Shown in pieces: positions 17,039-26,035 of a stretch of 64,000 bases of DNA (positions within the stretch are counted from its first letter, which is position 1; the number at the start of each line of letters is the position of its first letter). The notes beneath the pieces are model-generated. The model saw nothing but the letters and a program-made list of their open reading frames with translations. It made no database searches and was not told the origin of the DNA. The position numbers and the translations under genes are program-made. Source of the stretch: CBDHFN01 sp965262605 (GTDB lineage: Bacteria > Pseudomonadota > Alphaproteobacteria > JASGCL01); the NCBI GenBank assembly GCA_965262605.1, contig CBDHFN010000002.1, forward strand, positions 186,001-250,000, read 5' to 3'.

Positions 17039-18699
17039 AAAACCCCTTTGGTGCTGGGGTATTTGTCATGTTCAATGGTGATGGCTTGGTGCAAAGTTTT
17101 CGCAAAAGCCTTAAAAATAGATTCCACCATATGATGCGAATTTTTACCCGTTGTGGTAATATGAATCGCCGCCCCTAAATTCGCGCTTAGCGATTCAAAA
17201 AAATGCGCCACCATATTCGTTGGAAAATCGCCAATCATTGCATCAGGGAAAATTGCCGAAAATTCGCAATGCCCGCGCCCACTTAAATCAATGCTGATTT
17301 GCGTGTTCGCCTCGTCCATGGGCAAGACAAAGCCGTATCGGGCAATGCCTTTTTTATCACCCAAGGCTTGCTTTAATGCCAAACCAATCGTGATGGCAGT
17401 ATCTTCAATCGTATGATGGGCATCAATATGATAATCGCCAATCGCTTGGACATCAAGCGACATAGTGCTGTGGCGCGATAATTGTTCAAGCATATGGTCA
17501 AAAAATCCATTGCCCGTATTGATTTTAGCATTGGCTAAGCCGTCTAACTTTATTGCAATGCGAATTTCAGTTTCTTTGGTTTTACGGGTTATTACCGCAT
17601 GGCGAAGCAATAAATCTTGCGCAGTTTCATTAATGCCCAATACGGATAATAATAACGCATTTTCATGGGGGGTGCCTATACTAATGCGGATAGTATTCGC
17701 AATATCGCCGTGCCGATTGCGCACAACAATACCATTTTGCAAGCAATGTTTATATAAAGCTCCGCCATCATTTGCTTCAACTAAAATAAAATTAGTCTGG
17801 CTTGGAAATACGCGCTTAATATAGGGTGATTGCGCTAATTTAAAGCTTATCTCATCGCGCGATTGTATTATTTCTTGAATTTTTTGGCGCGCATCATACA
17901 AACCCATCGGCGATAAAGCTTTGCAAGCCGCAAGTTCCGCCGAATATGCCAAAGGATAAGGGGGAATAATTTTTTGGCATAAGTCAATAATTTCAAGATG
18001 AGCAATCATCGCGCCAATTCGTTCACCCGCCAATCCGTATGCTTTGGATAAAGTGCGAAAAATCACGATATTATCATATTCCTGCATGATGCTTGTCGCG
18101 GATTCTTGGGTTGTAAATTCAATATAAGCTTCATCTACGGCAATAATTGCCTTACCATAATGGATTTTGGCGCAATTGGCAATATCGCTTAGGGGTATTA
18201 AATTTCCCGTTGGATTATTGGGGGTGCAAATGAAAATTATTTTAACAAATTCATCGCATTGTTTATGTATTTCTTGCCAATTTGGTTGAAAATTATCGCC
18301 AATTAATGGTATTTCAATAGTTGTTGAACCTTGCATTTGCGCCGCAATACTATAATAATTAAATGTCGGCGTTAGCACGATAATTTTATCGCGATAAGCG
18401 GTGCAAAAAGCCCGCACTAATAATTCAATGGCTTCGTCAGCACCACGGCATAATAATAATTGCGAGGGATTTACTTGGTAAAGATTTGCCATTAAGGCGC
18501 GTAATTTTTTAGGTTGCGGTTCAGGATAGCGATTAATTTTATCATCACTACCCAATGGAATATAAGGGTTTTCATTGGCATCTAAACCAATAAAATTGCT
18601 AAAATCAGCTTCACCGCGCGCCGAACTATAAGGGTGCATCGCCATTATTTCAGGACGCGCAAGTTTTGCTAACCATTGCTTAATCATATTTTTTGTCAT
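17035..18699 (-). CDS. hisC-hisB: Fused histidinol-phosphate aminotransferase (HisC) and imidazoleglycerol-phosphate dehydratase (HisB)
   Basis: One 554-residue open frame carries two pathway enzymes. Residues 1 to about 358 are a HisC aminotransferase, with the PLP lysine in FRTLSKAYGLAGERIG, the CTPNNPTGN loop and ISIGTPHEN near the end. Residues 372-554 are a full IGPD domain: FFDHMLEQLSRHS, AHHTIEDTAITIG and NSHHMVESIFKAFAK hold the Mn-binding histidines and glutamates. Only about 13 residues link them. In E. coli HisB is instead joined to a histidinol phosphatase. IGPD forms a 24-mer and HisC a dimer, so the fusion must reconcile both assemblies. GGAA precedes the ATG; the start overlaps hisD by 20 bases. 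Confidence 0.95.
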   Translation of the reverse strand: MTKNMIKQWLAKLARPEIMAMHPYSSARGEADFSNFIGLDANENPYIPLGSDDKINRYPEPQPKKLRALMANLYQVNPSQLLLCRGADEAIELLVRAFCTAYRDKIIVLTPTFNYYSIAAQMQGSTTIEIPLIGDNFQPNWQEIHKQCDEFVKIIFICTPNNPTGNLIPLSDIANCAKIHYGKAIIAVDEAYIEFTTQESATSIMQEYDNIVIFRTLSKAYGLAGERIGAMIAHLEIIDLCQKIIPPYPLAYSAELAACKALSPMGLYDARQKIQEIIQSRDEISFKLAQSPYIKRVFPSQTNFILVEANDGGALYKHCLQNGIVVRNRHGDIANTIRISIGTPHENALLLSVLGINETAQDLLLRHAVITRKTKETEIRIAIKLDGLANAKINTGNGFFDHMLEQLSRHSTMSLDVQAIGDYHIDAHHTIEDTAITIGLALKQALGDKKGIARYGFVLPMDEANTQISIDLSGRGHCEFSAIFPDAMIGDFPTNMVAHFFESLSANLGAAIHITTTGKNSHHMVESIFKAFAKTLHQAITIEHDKYPSTKGVL

Positions 18700-19984
18700 T
18701 TTTTTCCATTTCTGTTTGGCGTAGTTTTACAGCTTGAAAATGGGCGTCAAGCCCTTCAAGTTGCGCTAAATGTGCAACCGCAGGGGCAAGATGGCGAAAT
18801 CCTTTGGGGGATATTTCTTGAAAACTAATAAATTTGCAAAAGCTTGCCACGCTGAGCGCGCTGGTATTTTTGGCATATCCATATGTTGGAATTACATGGT
18901 TGGGTCCCGATGCGTAATCGCCCAAAGCCTCCGCCGACCAATTGCCGATAAATACCGACCCCGCATTGGTAATTTGCGATAAATATTGCCGTGGGTTTTG
19001 CATTTGCAATAATAAATGTTCTGGTGCGTATTGGTTAGATATTTCTATGGCGTGATTCATGTCCTTGGCAATAATTATCGCGCCATTTGCCAAAGATTTT
19101 TCTAAAATCTGATGCCGTTTCGCAGTTCGTAATTGGTTATTCAATGATTCTTGAATTTTAATTGCCATTTTTTCGCAATCGCAAATACATATTACGCCAG
19201 AATCTGGGTCATGTTCGCCTTGGGCAAGTAAATCAGCGGCGATAAAATCACAATTTGCGCTTGCATCGGCAATAACTAAAACTTCCGAAGGTCCAGCCTG
19301 CATATCAAGGGCTGCGCCTTCGTTATCCATGGCGGCTTGAATTTTCGCTTCGGTTACATATTTATTACCCGGTCCAAAAATTTTGTAAGCCTTGGGTATA
19401 GTTTCCGTGCCATAAGCCATAGCAGCGATGGCTTGGGCACCACCAATTGTATAAATTTCATCAATACCGCAAACTTGGGCGGCTAAAATAATCGCGGGGT
19501 GAATATTGCCATTTTTATCGGGGGGACTACATACAAATATGCGCGGGCATTTAGCGATTTTAGCGGGAATCGCTAACATCAAAAGCGTAGAAATCAGCGG
19601 AGCAGAACCTGCGGGAATATATAAACCTACGCTTTCAATCGGGCGGGTTTCTTGCCATAAATCAACGCCGTTTTCATTAATGCCGTGCGATTTTGGCGAT
19701 TGGCTTTCGTGGTATCGCTTAATATTATCATGGGCGAATTTTATTGCCGATAAAGTTTCGGCATCACACGCGGGCGCATTGGATAAATCAAGCTTTAAAT
19801 CCCCGATTTTTGCGCCGTCAAATTGCAAGGTAAGCTCTCTTAATGCTGTATCGCCACCACTTCGCACTTTGGCAATAATTTCTGCAACTTGGTTTTTTAA
19901 CGATTCGTGCATCGCAATATGCCCACGGCGCAGGATTTTATTTTTTGTTTCAGAATCGCATGCTTGCCAGTTAATAATTTGCAT
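18680..19984 (-). CDS. hisD: Histidinol dehydrogenase
   Basis: HisD oxidises histidinol to histidine in two NAD steps. The 434-residue protein shows the family blocks VGLYIPAGSAPLISTLLMLAIPAKIA and IFGPGNKYVTEAKIQ. The zinc/substrate region AGPSEVLVIAD...LLAQGEHDPDSG follows, then the catalytic EHLLL with His and the GSVFIG...ASGPNHVIPTYG segment. It starts two bases after hisG stops and ends inside the beginning of hisCB. Confidence 0.97.
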   Translation of the reverse strand: MQIINWQACDSETKNKILRRGHIAMHESLKNQVAEIIAKVRSGGDTALRELTLQFDGAKIGDLKLDLSNAPACDAETLSAIKFAHDNIKRYHESQSPKSHGINENGVDLWQETRPIESVGLYIPAGSAPLISTLLMLAIPAKIAKCPRIFVCSPPDKNGNIHPAIILAAQVCGIDEIYTIGGAQAIAAMAYGTETIPKAYKIFGPGNKYVTEAKIQAAMDNEGAALDMQAGPSEVLVIADASANCDFIAADLLAQGEHDPDSGVICICDCEKMAIKIQESLNNQLRTAKRHQILEKSLANGAIIIAKDMNHAIEISNQYAPEHLLLQMQNPRQYLSQITNAGSVFIGNWSAEALGDYASGPNHVIPTYGYAKNTSALSVASFCKFISFQEISPKGFRHLAPAVAHLAQLEGLDAHFQAVKLRQTEMEKNDKKYD

Positions 19985-19986
19985 GG

Positions 19987-20868
19987 TTAAAATATCATTT
20001 TTTCAATGGGTAATACTAAAATTGAAGTAGCGCCTATGGATTTTAATTGTTCCATCACTTCCCAAAAAACTTCTTCTTGGCTAACAACATGGATTGCAAC
20101 CTTGTCGGGGTGTCCTTGCAATTCAAGAATAGTTGGCGATTCGCAACCGGGCATAATTTGCGCTAATAACGGGATTTTTGACCGTTCAATATGCAACATA
20201 ATATATTTATTTTGTTGGGCATTTTGCACGGCTTGAATGCGCAAATTTAACCTGTCGCATTGGTTTTGCTTGGCATTATCCCATGCGCCATTGCGCCCAA
20301 TTAAGATGGCTTGGCTATGCAAAACTGGCATAAATTCCACTAAGCCATTTTCGCTTAATGTCGCCCCCGAAGAGACTAAATCACAAATATAATCAGCAAT
20401 ACCAATTTGTGGCGCCAATTCCACCGACCCGTGCATCACGACAATTTTTGCTTGAATTTTATTATTATTCAAGAATTCTTGAAGTATATTAGGGTATGAA
20501 GTTGCAATTACCTTATTATTTAAATCAGAAATTTCCTTGATGGGTGCAGATTTTTGCATGGCGATGCTTAATTTACATTGCGAAAAGCCAAGCTGGCGAA
20601 TGATTTTAATTTTTTCAGCGTTCGGGTTATTATAAGAATATTCCGCCAATAAATTTTCGCCAATAATGCCAATATCACAAATGCCATTGGCAATTAAGCC
20701 CGGTATATCATCATCGCGCGCAAAAATAAAATCCAATCCAAAATTATCGTCTTGGGTAAGTAATTGATTTTTTGTCGCATGGGCTTTAATGCCACATTTC
20801 GCCAATAATTCACGGCTTCCATCAGCTAATCTTCCAGACCTTTGCAGGGCGATGCGTAATTTATTCAT
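19987..20868 (-). CDS. hisG: ATP phosphoribosyltransferase, long form
   Basis: HisG catalyses the committed first step, joining ATP and PRPP. The 293 residues and C-terminal ACT-like regulatory domain (GHPDKVAIHVVSQEEVFWEVMEQLKSIGATSI) make it the long, self-sufficient, histidine-feedback-inhibited form, so no HisZ is needed. The PRPP-binding region is ATSYPNILQEFLN...VMHGSVELAPQIGIADYICDLVSSG. AAGGAG lies six bases before the ATG. It heads the operon behind a strong promoter. Confidence 0.97.
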   Translation of the reverse strand: MNKLRIALQRSGRLADGSRELLAKCGIKAHATKNQLLTQDDNFGLDFIFARDDDIPGLIANGICDIGIIGENLLAEYSYNNPNAEKIKIIRQLGFSQCKLSIAMQKSAPIKEISDLNNKVIATSYPNILQEFLNNNKIQAKIVVMHGSVELAPQIGIADYICDLVSSGATLSENGLVEFMPVLHSQAILIGRNGAWDNAKQNQCDRLNLRIQAVQNAQQNKYIMLHIERSKIPLLAQIMPGCESPTILELQGHPDKVAIHVVSQEEVFWEVMEQLKSIGATSILVLPIEKMIF

Positions 20869-20891
20869 AATGCTCCTTGTGCTATTGTGCT

Positions 20892-20920
20892 ATCATACTA
20901 ATACAGCAAGACAAAGTCAA
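20892..20920 (-). promoter_or_regulatory. his operon promoter
   Basis: Minus strand: TTGACT (20920-20915), 17-base spacer, TATGAT (20897-20892). The leader is only about 17 bases and contains AAGGAG but no His-codon leader peptide, so classic attenuation is not expected. Confidence 0.7.
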
Positions 20921-21008
20921 CAAATTTTTTTCTGTTTATTGATGAAAATATTTAAAATTATTGAGTAATCTAGATAAATAATATATTATATTGAAATTAA
21001 ACGATATT

Positions 21009-21434
21009 TTAATAGTATTTTTTTAGTAGACAATTTAAATCTTTAAAATTTATTTGTTTATACCCAATGTGTTTGTAAAGTATTTGATTTTTTCGTCTAG
21101 GGTCTTTCGTTGCAACAATGCCGATTATAAAATATTCTGTTATAGAATTTTCATTTTTTCTAGCTAATGGAATTTTAATTAATTCTGTTCCATTATTAAA
21201 TCTTTGAGCATCACGATAAGCATCAAATTCATTGTCTTGCCAATTAATACATTTAAATGGGTGCGTTAAATTTAAAGAGAATTTTTGGGATATTAAGTTA
21301 AAAACTTCTTTATAAATATATTCTTTGCCATTTTGGTGTTTATCTGGATAAAAATCCTCTAAAATTTCTTCAATGTAATTATAATCAAATGTATTATCTT
21401 GGAAATCTTTGCAAATCGTAATGCAGAAACTCAT
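21009..21434 (-). CDS. Hypothetical protein, 141 residues
   Basis: I do not recognise this protein. It is soluble and charged, rich in Asn, Lys, Tyr and Phe, with no membrane helix or signal peptide. The centre reads FKCINWQDNEFDAYRDAQRF, followed by a beta-rich stretch (LIKIPLARKNENSITEYFIIGIVATKDPRR). It follows the next unknown gene after 15 bases and is probably co-transcribed with it. Base composition is more AT-rich than in the his operon next door, which hints at acquired DNA. Confidence 0.6.
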   Translation of the reverse strand: MSFCITICKDFQDNTFDYNYIEEILEDFYPDKHQNGKEYIYKEVFNLISQKFSLNLTHPFKCINWQDNEFDAYRDAQRFNNGTELIKIPLARKNENSITEYFIIGIVATKDPRRKNQILYKHIGYKQINFKDLNCLLKKYY

Positions 21435-21449
21435 ATTAGCTCACTTAAA

Positions 21450-22061
21450 TTAGCAAGCTACATAAATCATGCGACCAACCACATCGGATATGTTGTGTTC
21501 TTTGCCATCAATTAAAACTCCATTATCCATATATTGGGTTTTAACTTTAATTTCATTATGTTCATTAATAATTTGTGTTAAAAGACGGCACTTTATTCTG
21601 CCATAACCATCAATAATTAATATAAAATCATAAAGACTTAAATAATAACCAGACTTACCATCTTTACTTCCATATATAACATTATAATTTTCCCCATTTA
21701 TTTGTTGAATTTCTTTTGCATGCAATTCACAAATATATTCATAAGCACCAAAAATATTTGTTTCAAATTTAGGCAATTCAATATCGTTAAATAATAAACC
21801 TGTCATGCAATCACCCTTCGCAACCATATATTTTATTTGTGCTATAGAGTTAAGGTTTGAGATTTTATTGTCATATAATTCTTTAAATTTATTCTTTTGA
21901 TATTCAAATAACGCATCTAGTGAATCATTTTCATTAGCAAATTTCTCTTGCTTAAAGTCATCTTTACCATTATCAGTTTTGCGAACCGCGCTAAAATGCA
22001 CTTGCAACCATTCGCCATGAAAGTTTTTAGTTGGAATTGATTTAACTGGTATATTGTTCAT
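21450..22061 (-). CDS. Hypothetical protein, 203 residues
   Basis: I do not recognise this protein. I start at the ATG at 22061 (MNNIPVKSIPTKNFHGEW) instead of an upstream TTG at 22100, which lies between the promoter -10 box and this ATG. The product is soluble with no signal peptide. Its second half has a beta-strand-rich pattern (YGSKDGKSGYYLSLYDFILIIDGYGRIKCRLL) and ends close to a Cys. It forms a two-gene unit with the 141-residue unknown. A toxin/immunity or defence pair is possible from layout alone, but no motif supports it. Confidence 0.6.
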   Translation of the reverse strand: MNNIPVKSIPTKNFHGEWLQVHFSAVRKTDNGKDDFKQEKFANENDSLDALFEYQKNKFKELYDNKISNLNSIAQIKYMVAKGDCMTGLLFNDIELPKFETNIFGAYEYICELHAKEIQQINGENYNVIYGSKDGKSGYYLSLYDFILIIDGYGRIKCRLLTQIINEHNEIKVKTQYMDNGVLIDGKEHNISDVVGRMIYVAC

Positions 22062-22086
22062 TCTTAGGTAGGAGTGATGGAGTATT

Positions 22087-22114
22087 AATATAGCTACCAA
22101 TATCTTATAATCAA
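22087..22114 (-). promoter_or_regulatory. Probable promoter of the two-gene unknown unit
   Basis: Minus strand: TTGATT (22114-22109), 16-base spacer, TATATT (22092-22087), about 25 bases before the chosen ATG at 22061. Confidence 0.45.
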
Positions 22115-22189
22115 TCAGCTGTCAATTACTTTTTTTAAGAATTTTTTAGTTTGATTGTAAACCTTATTGCGTTAAAAATTCTGGGGTTG

Positions 22190-22261
22190 TTGCAAATAAA
22201 ATTTGCAAGCGGGGTGGTTTATAGGGATTACCCATTAAATCACTTGGGTATTTTGACTATA
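22190..22261. repeat. Intergenic repeat block sharing sequences with 31.0 kb and 37.6 kb
   Basis: Two repeat pieces lie downstream of the EamA gene. TTGCAAAT (22190-22197), three A, then ATTTGCAA (22201-22208) form a hairpin that continues as GCGGGGTGG; TTTGCAAGCGnGGTG recurs at 37611-37625. The 18-mer TTGGGTATTTTGACTATA (22244-22261) is the exact reverse complement of 31020-31037 and overlaps the last codons and stop of the EamA gene. No gene is seen between 22115 and 22256. Confidence 0.6.
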
Positions 22262-23141
22262 ACTTAATCCGTTTGGTAATATAAATAATGCCAATAATGG
22301 CGAAACAAAAAATGACCGAATAATTGTCAAGTGCTTCGTTTAGAATAAATGCGCTGAAAATAACCGATAAAAATGGCTGAATTAACTGAAATTGCGAAGT
22401 AATTAAAACACCGCCCATTGCCAAACCACGATACCAAAAGAAAAATCCCAACCACATGGAAAATAAACCAACATAAATAAATCCGCCCCAAGATAATAAA
22501 TCAATGTCTTGGGCATTTTGCGGGAAATAATGCCACGATAATATAATATTAATCGGTAAAAATATAATTAAAGTCCAGCAAATAACTTGTTCTGATGGGA
22601 TATTTTGGGAAACGGCGCTGCCTAATACATAACCAAAGGACGCGGATAAGGATGCTAAAATTAACGACCCATCGTTAAAACTTATCGTGCCCGAACGCAA
22701 ATAAGCATATAATAATACTAATGAAAAGCCTAAAAGCACCATAAACCAGAAGAAAATATTGCCATATTTGCGATGATAAATCGCGGCAAATAATGCCGTG
22801 CTAAGCGGTAAAATGCCAGTTATCACCGACCCATGCACGCCACCCGTATGTAATAACGCATAATTTGAAAAAAATGGAAACCCATAAACGATACCTAAAC
22901 CACCAACGGCGATTAACAGAAATTCTTGAGGCTTAGGGATTTTTGGGCGAATAAAAAATAATAAAATCAACGAAGCAAACCCCGCCAATACCGCGCGCCC
23001 AAAAGTTAAAAAGTAAAATGAAATTTGCGGTGCATCGGGCGTGCCAAGCGCGATTTTGCTCATCGGCAAGGTAAAAGAAAATATAATTAAGCCAATGATA
23101 GCCGAAATATACCCCTTAGTTTTATGCGCAAGCCTATTCAC
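22257..23141 (-). CDS. EamA/DMT-family membrane transporter
   Basis: A 294-residue protein with ten hydrophobic segments in two EamA repeats, the drug/metabolite transporter layout. Such proteins usually export amino acids, nucleotides or metabolites; the substrate here is unknown. I choose the GTG at 23141 (VNRLAHKTKGYISAIIG), because GGAG lies six bases upstream and the GTG shares a base with the TAG stop of the preceding exporter gene (TAGTG). The ATG at 23195 would add 18 residues inside that gene. Its stop codon lies within an 18-base intergenic repeat. Confidence 0.85.
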   Translation of the reverse strand: MNRLAHKTKGYISAIIGLIIFSFTLPMSKIALGTPDAPQISFYFLTFGRAVLAGFASLILLFFIRPKIPKPQEFLLIAVGGLGIVYGFPFFSNYALLHTGGVHGSVITGILPLSTALFAAIYHRKYGNIFFWFMVLLGFSLVLLYAYLRSGTISFNDGSLILASLSASFGYVLGSAVSQNIPSEQVICWTLIIFLPINIILSWHYFPQNAQDIDLLSWGGFIYVGLFSMWLGFFFWYRGLAMGGVLITSQFQLIQPFLSVIFSAFILNEALDNYSVIFCFAIIGIIYITKRIKL

Positions 23142-23968
23142 TATAACTCCAAACCCTTGATAAACATATAAAAAGCTAAAATAATTAAAACGCATCCGAA
23201 GATTCGTTTTAATTGCGCGACAGGCAAAACATGCGCCGCCTTTGCCCCCAAAGGTGCAAAAAATACCGAAACCAAACTTATCACAATTAAAGCGGGCGTG
23301 TAAATATAGCCAAGCGAAAATTCAGGCAAATCACTAAGGCTTTGCCCCGCAAAAATAAAGCCAATGCTGTTAAATAAAGCAATGGGAAAACCAGTTGCCG
23401 CCGAAATCGCCACGCTTTTTTGCATGGGAACGCCGATATAAACCATATAAGGCACCATTAAGAACCCGCCACCTGCGCCGACTAAACCCGATAAAAACCC
23501 CACTAATATGCCGACTAAGCTTAGTATCCATAATGGTTGCGAACGAAATTCCCGTTCAGGTTTTTTGGCATTTGTCAGCATTTTATACGCCGAATAACCG
23601 ACAAAACACGCAAAAAATAAGGCTAAATATTGCCCCTTAATCCATGAAAACACCCCCATTGACGCTAAAAAACTGCCCAATAATATCCCCGGGGTAAATT
23701 GCATCATTAATTGCCAATTAATTGCGTTTTTTTTCTGATGCGAACGAATGGACGAAAGCGAAGTAAAAACAATGGTTGCCATTGATGTTGCAATCGCCAT
23801 TTTTAATATCAGGCTTTGCGGAAATTGATATGCCGTGAAAATCATCGTTAAAATTGGCACAATTATCATGCCACCACCGATTCCCAAAAGCCCTGCGCTA
23901 AAGCCGGCAATAGCACCAATTAAGACTAATGCTAAAATTATTTGATAGTTTAATAAATCAAAAATCAT
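23141..23968 (-). CDS. TSUP (TauE/SafE) family sulfite/sulfonate exporter-like protein
   Basis: A 275-residue membrane protein with eight predicted helices. The two family repeats start with the glycine-rich GAIAGFSAGLLGIGGGMIIVPIL and GILVGFLSGLVGAGGGFLMVPYMVYIG. Members export sulfur-containing anions or organic acids. It lies between the small Q/N-rich gene (11-base overlap) and the EamA gene (stop/start overlap), so the three form an operon. Confidence 0.9.
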   Translation of the reverse strand: MIFDLLNYQIILALVLIGAIAGFSAGLLGIGGGMIIVPILTMIFTAYQFPQSLILKMAIATSMATIVFTSLSSIRSHQKKNAINWQLMMQFTPGILLGSFLASMGVFSWIKGQYLALFFACFVGYSAYKMLTNAKKPEREFRSQPLWILSLVGILVGFLSGLVGAGGGFLMVPYMVYIGVPMQKSVAISAATGFPIALFNSIGFIFAGQSLSDLPEFSLGYIYTPALIVISLVSVFFAPLGAKAAHVLPVAQLKRIFGCVLIILAFYMFIKGLEL

Positions 23969-24371
23969 TAAGGCTAGACGCTAAATTTACCACAGATTTT
24001 TTGCCTTGCTGACTAAAACTAAATTTACTGCCGATAAGTTGTTGGCGAATCAGGCTTGCTAAATCTTGGTTTTTATTTTCTTCGTCATCTGGTTGGGAAT
24101 TATTAAAATCTTGGGTGATAATTTTCGTAAAATCCGCGTTAATTTTGCTTAAACTAGTTTTAGCTTGAATTAAGGCTTGGTCTTTTTTGCTAATATCATT
24201 TTGGGAATTTGCCGATTTATTTTGCTGGGCAATTTGATTTAATATTACTTCTTGAAAGTTTACATTGGCAGAATCTTGATTAAGATGCTGATTTTTAAGC
24301 GAATTTTTTGGTTGCGCTTGCTCGGTTTTATAAATTGCGCTAAGCGCATCTTTGGCTGATATATTGGTCAT
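23958..24371 (-). CDS. Hypothetical Gln/Asn/Ser-rich protein
   Basis: A 137-residue protein that I do not recognise. It is hydrophilic, rich in Q, N, S and K, probably partly disordered, and has no signal peptide or membrane helix. The C-terminal LASLIRQQLIGSKFSFSQQGKKSVVNL is the most structured part. GAGGAGA lies seven bases before the ATG, so the gene is translated. It overlaps the TSUP exporter gene. Its composition recalls small secreted or flagellar-type proteins, but that is a guess. Confidence 0.6.
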   Translation of the reverse strand: MTNISAKDALSAIYKTEQAQPKNSLKNQHLNQDSANVNFQEVILNQIAQQNKSANSQNDISKKDQALIQAKTSLSKINADFTKIITQDFNNSQPDDEENKNQDLASLIRQQLIGSKFSFSQQGKKSVVNLASSLNDF

Positions 24372-24438
24372 ATTGTCTCTCCTCGTATTTAATTATTAAA
24401 GAGTTTCATGCCTCATGCAAGCAAAAAAATAAAAAAAA

Positions 24439-24466
24439 TTGACTTATTAACAAAATAGTATATTGC
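24439..24466 (+). promoter_or_regulatory. Possible ptsH-ahcY-lysE promoter, predicted leaderless
   Basis: TTGACT (24439-24444), 16-base spacer, TATTGC (24461-24466), then seven bases to the ptsH ATG. There is no Shine-Dalgarno before the ATG. The -10 is poor, so this is less certain than the other leaderless promoters. Confidence 0.4.
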
Positions 24467-24473
24467 TAAACAA

Positions 24474-24740
24474 ATGGAAGCAAAGGTTATTATCGTAAAT
24501 CCCTTGGGGTTGCACGCCCGTGCAGCCGCGAAATTTGTTAAAACTTTAAGCCAATTTCCGCAAACTACCATGTCCGTGCAATGCGGGCAAAGAATTGTTT
24601 CGGGTGATTCGCTGATGTCATTAATGATGCTATCGGCAAAAATTGGGTCAGAAGTTATTATCAAAGCGCAAGGCAGTGATGCCGAACAAGCCTTGGCAGC
24701 CATTGTCAATTTAATTCAGAAAGGTTTTGGTGAAATATGA
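24474..24740 (+). CDS. ptsH: HPr-like phosphocarrier protein
   Basis: An 88-residue HPr. The phosphorylated His lies in NPLGLHARAAAKF (His15 type). The regulatory serine site is retained as SGDSLMSLMML (Ser46 type). In alphaproteobacteria this protein belongs to the regulatory nitrogen PTS with EIIA and HPr kinase, usually next to ahcY; that adjacency is kept here but hprK and the EIIA gene are not in this window. The stop overlaps the ahcY start (ATGA). Confidence 0.93.
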   Translation: MEAKVIIVNPLGLHARAAAKFVKTLSQFPQTTMSVQCGQRIVSGDSLMSLMMLSAKIGSEVIIKAQGSDAEQALAAIVNLIQKGFGEI

Positions 24741-26035
24741 ACCAGCAAGATTACAAAGTAAAAGATATGTCCTTAGCAAATTGGGGCTTAAAAGAAATGG
24801 ATATTGCCCGCGGTGAAATGCCCGGATTAATGGCGATTCGCGCCCAAAACAAGGGAAAATTCCCGCTAAAAGGGGCAAAAATCTCTGGTTGCCTGCATAT
24901 GACAATTCAAACCGCCATATTAATTGAAACTTTGGTGGATTTAGGGGCAACCGTGCGTTGGTCAAGTTGCAATATTTTTTCAACACAAGATCATGCTGCT
25001 GCTGCTATCGCGCATATTGGCGTGCCTGTATTTGCGTGGAAAGGCATGAGCGAAGAAGAATTTTGGTGGGCGATAGAACAAACTATTGTCGGTCCTGATG
25101 GTTGGGAATGCAATATGATTCTTGATGATGGCGGTGATTTAACCCAAATTATGCACGACAACCCCAAATATCATGGAATTTTAGCGGGCGTTAAAGGCAT
25201 TTCCGAAGAAACAACAACGGGCGTGCACCGATTATATGAAATGGCAAAGAAAAATGCCCTTAAAGTGCCCGCCATTGATGTTAATAATTCGGTTACTAAA
25301 TCAAAATTTGATAATATTTACGGGTGCCGTGAATCGTTAGTTGATGCAATTCGCCGTGCCACCGATGTGATGATGGCGGGCAAAGTCGCCGTAGTTAATG
25401 GTTTTGGTGATGTCGGCAAAGGTTCTGCGGCTTCCTTACGCCAAGCGGGTTGCCGTGTTAAAATTTGCGAAGTTGACCCAATTTGCGCCTTGCAAGCCGC
25501 GATGGAGGGATATGAAGTCACCACCATGGACGATGCCGCACCAGATGCAGATATTTTTGTAACCGCAACGGGCAATGTTGATGTTATTAACATTGACCAT
25601 ATGCGCGCCATGAAACACCGCGCAATTGTTTGTAATATCGGACATTTTGACAGCGAAATTCAAGTTGCGGCTTTGCGCAATTTGCAATGGCATAATGTTA
25701 AGCCTCAAGTTGACGAAGTGGAATTTCCCGATAAAAAACGAATCATGCTGCTTGCCGAGGGGCGTTTAGTAAATTTAGGTTGCGCAACAGGGCACCCAAG
25801 TTTTGTGATGTCTACAAGCTTTTCCAATCAAGTTTTGGCGCAAATTGAATTATATCAAAATCACAAAAATTATGATAAAAAAGTTTATGTATTACCCAAA
25901 AAACTTGACGAAATGGTGGCGGCGCTACATTTGGATAAATTAGGCGTGAAATTAACGAAATTATCCAAAAAACAAGCCGATTATATTGGCGTTGGCACTG
26001 AAGGTCCTTTTAAACCCGATGCTTACCGCTATTAA
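24737..26035 (+). CDS. ahcY: Adenosylhomocysteinase
   Basis: AhcY splits S-adenosylhomocysteine to adenosine and homocysteine, keeping methyltransferases free of their inhibitor. The 432-residue enzyme has CLHMTIQTAILIETL near the N-terminus, the substrate residues in NDSVTKSKFDN-type VNNSVTKSKFDNIYGCRESL, and the NAD-binding GFGDVGKGSAASLR. The C-terminal KPDAYRY, with the Lys and Tyr that reach the partner NAD site, is intact. It is coupled to ptsH upstream and lysE downstream (TAATG). Confidence 0.98.
   Translation: MNQQDYKVKDMSLANWGLKEMDIARGEMPGLMAIRAQNKGKFPLKGAKISGCLHMTIQTAILIETLVDLGATVRWSSCNIFSTQDHAAAAIAHIGVPVFAWKGMSEEEFWWAIEQTIVGPDGWECNMILDDGGDLTQIMHDNPKYHGILAGVKGISEETTTGVHRLYEMAKKNALKVPAIDVNNSVTKSKFDNIYGCRESLVDAIRRATDVMMAGKVAVVNGFGDVGKGSAASLRQAGCRVKICEVDPICALQAAMEGYEVTTMDDAAPDADIFVTATGNVDVINIDHMRAMKHRAIVCNIGHFDSEIQVAALRNLQWHNVKPQVDEVEFPDKKRIMLLAEGRLVNLGCATGHPSFVMSTSFSNQVLAQIELYQNHKNYDKKVYVLPKKLDEMVAALHLDKLGVKLTKLSKKQADYIGVGTEGPFKPDAYRY

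Noticed and set aside
20869..20891. A histidine leader peptide for attenuation of the his operon
   Set aside because: The leader is under 25 bases and has no run of His codons.
24372..24473. An S-adenosylhomocysteine riboswitch before ahcY
   Set aside because: The upstream space is only about 100 bases, AT-rich and without stable helices, and ptsH is the first gene.
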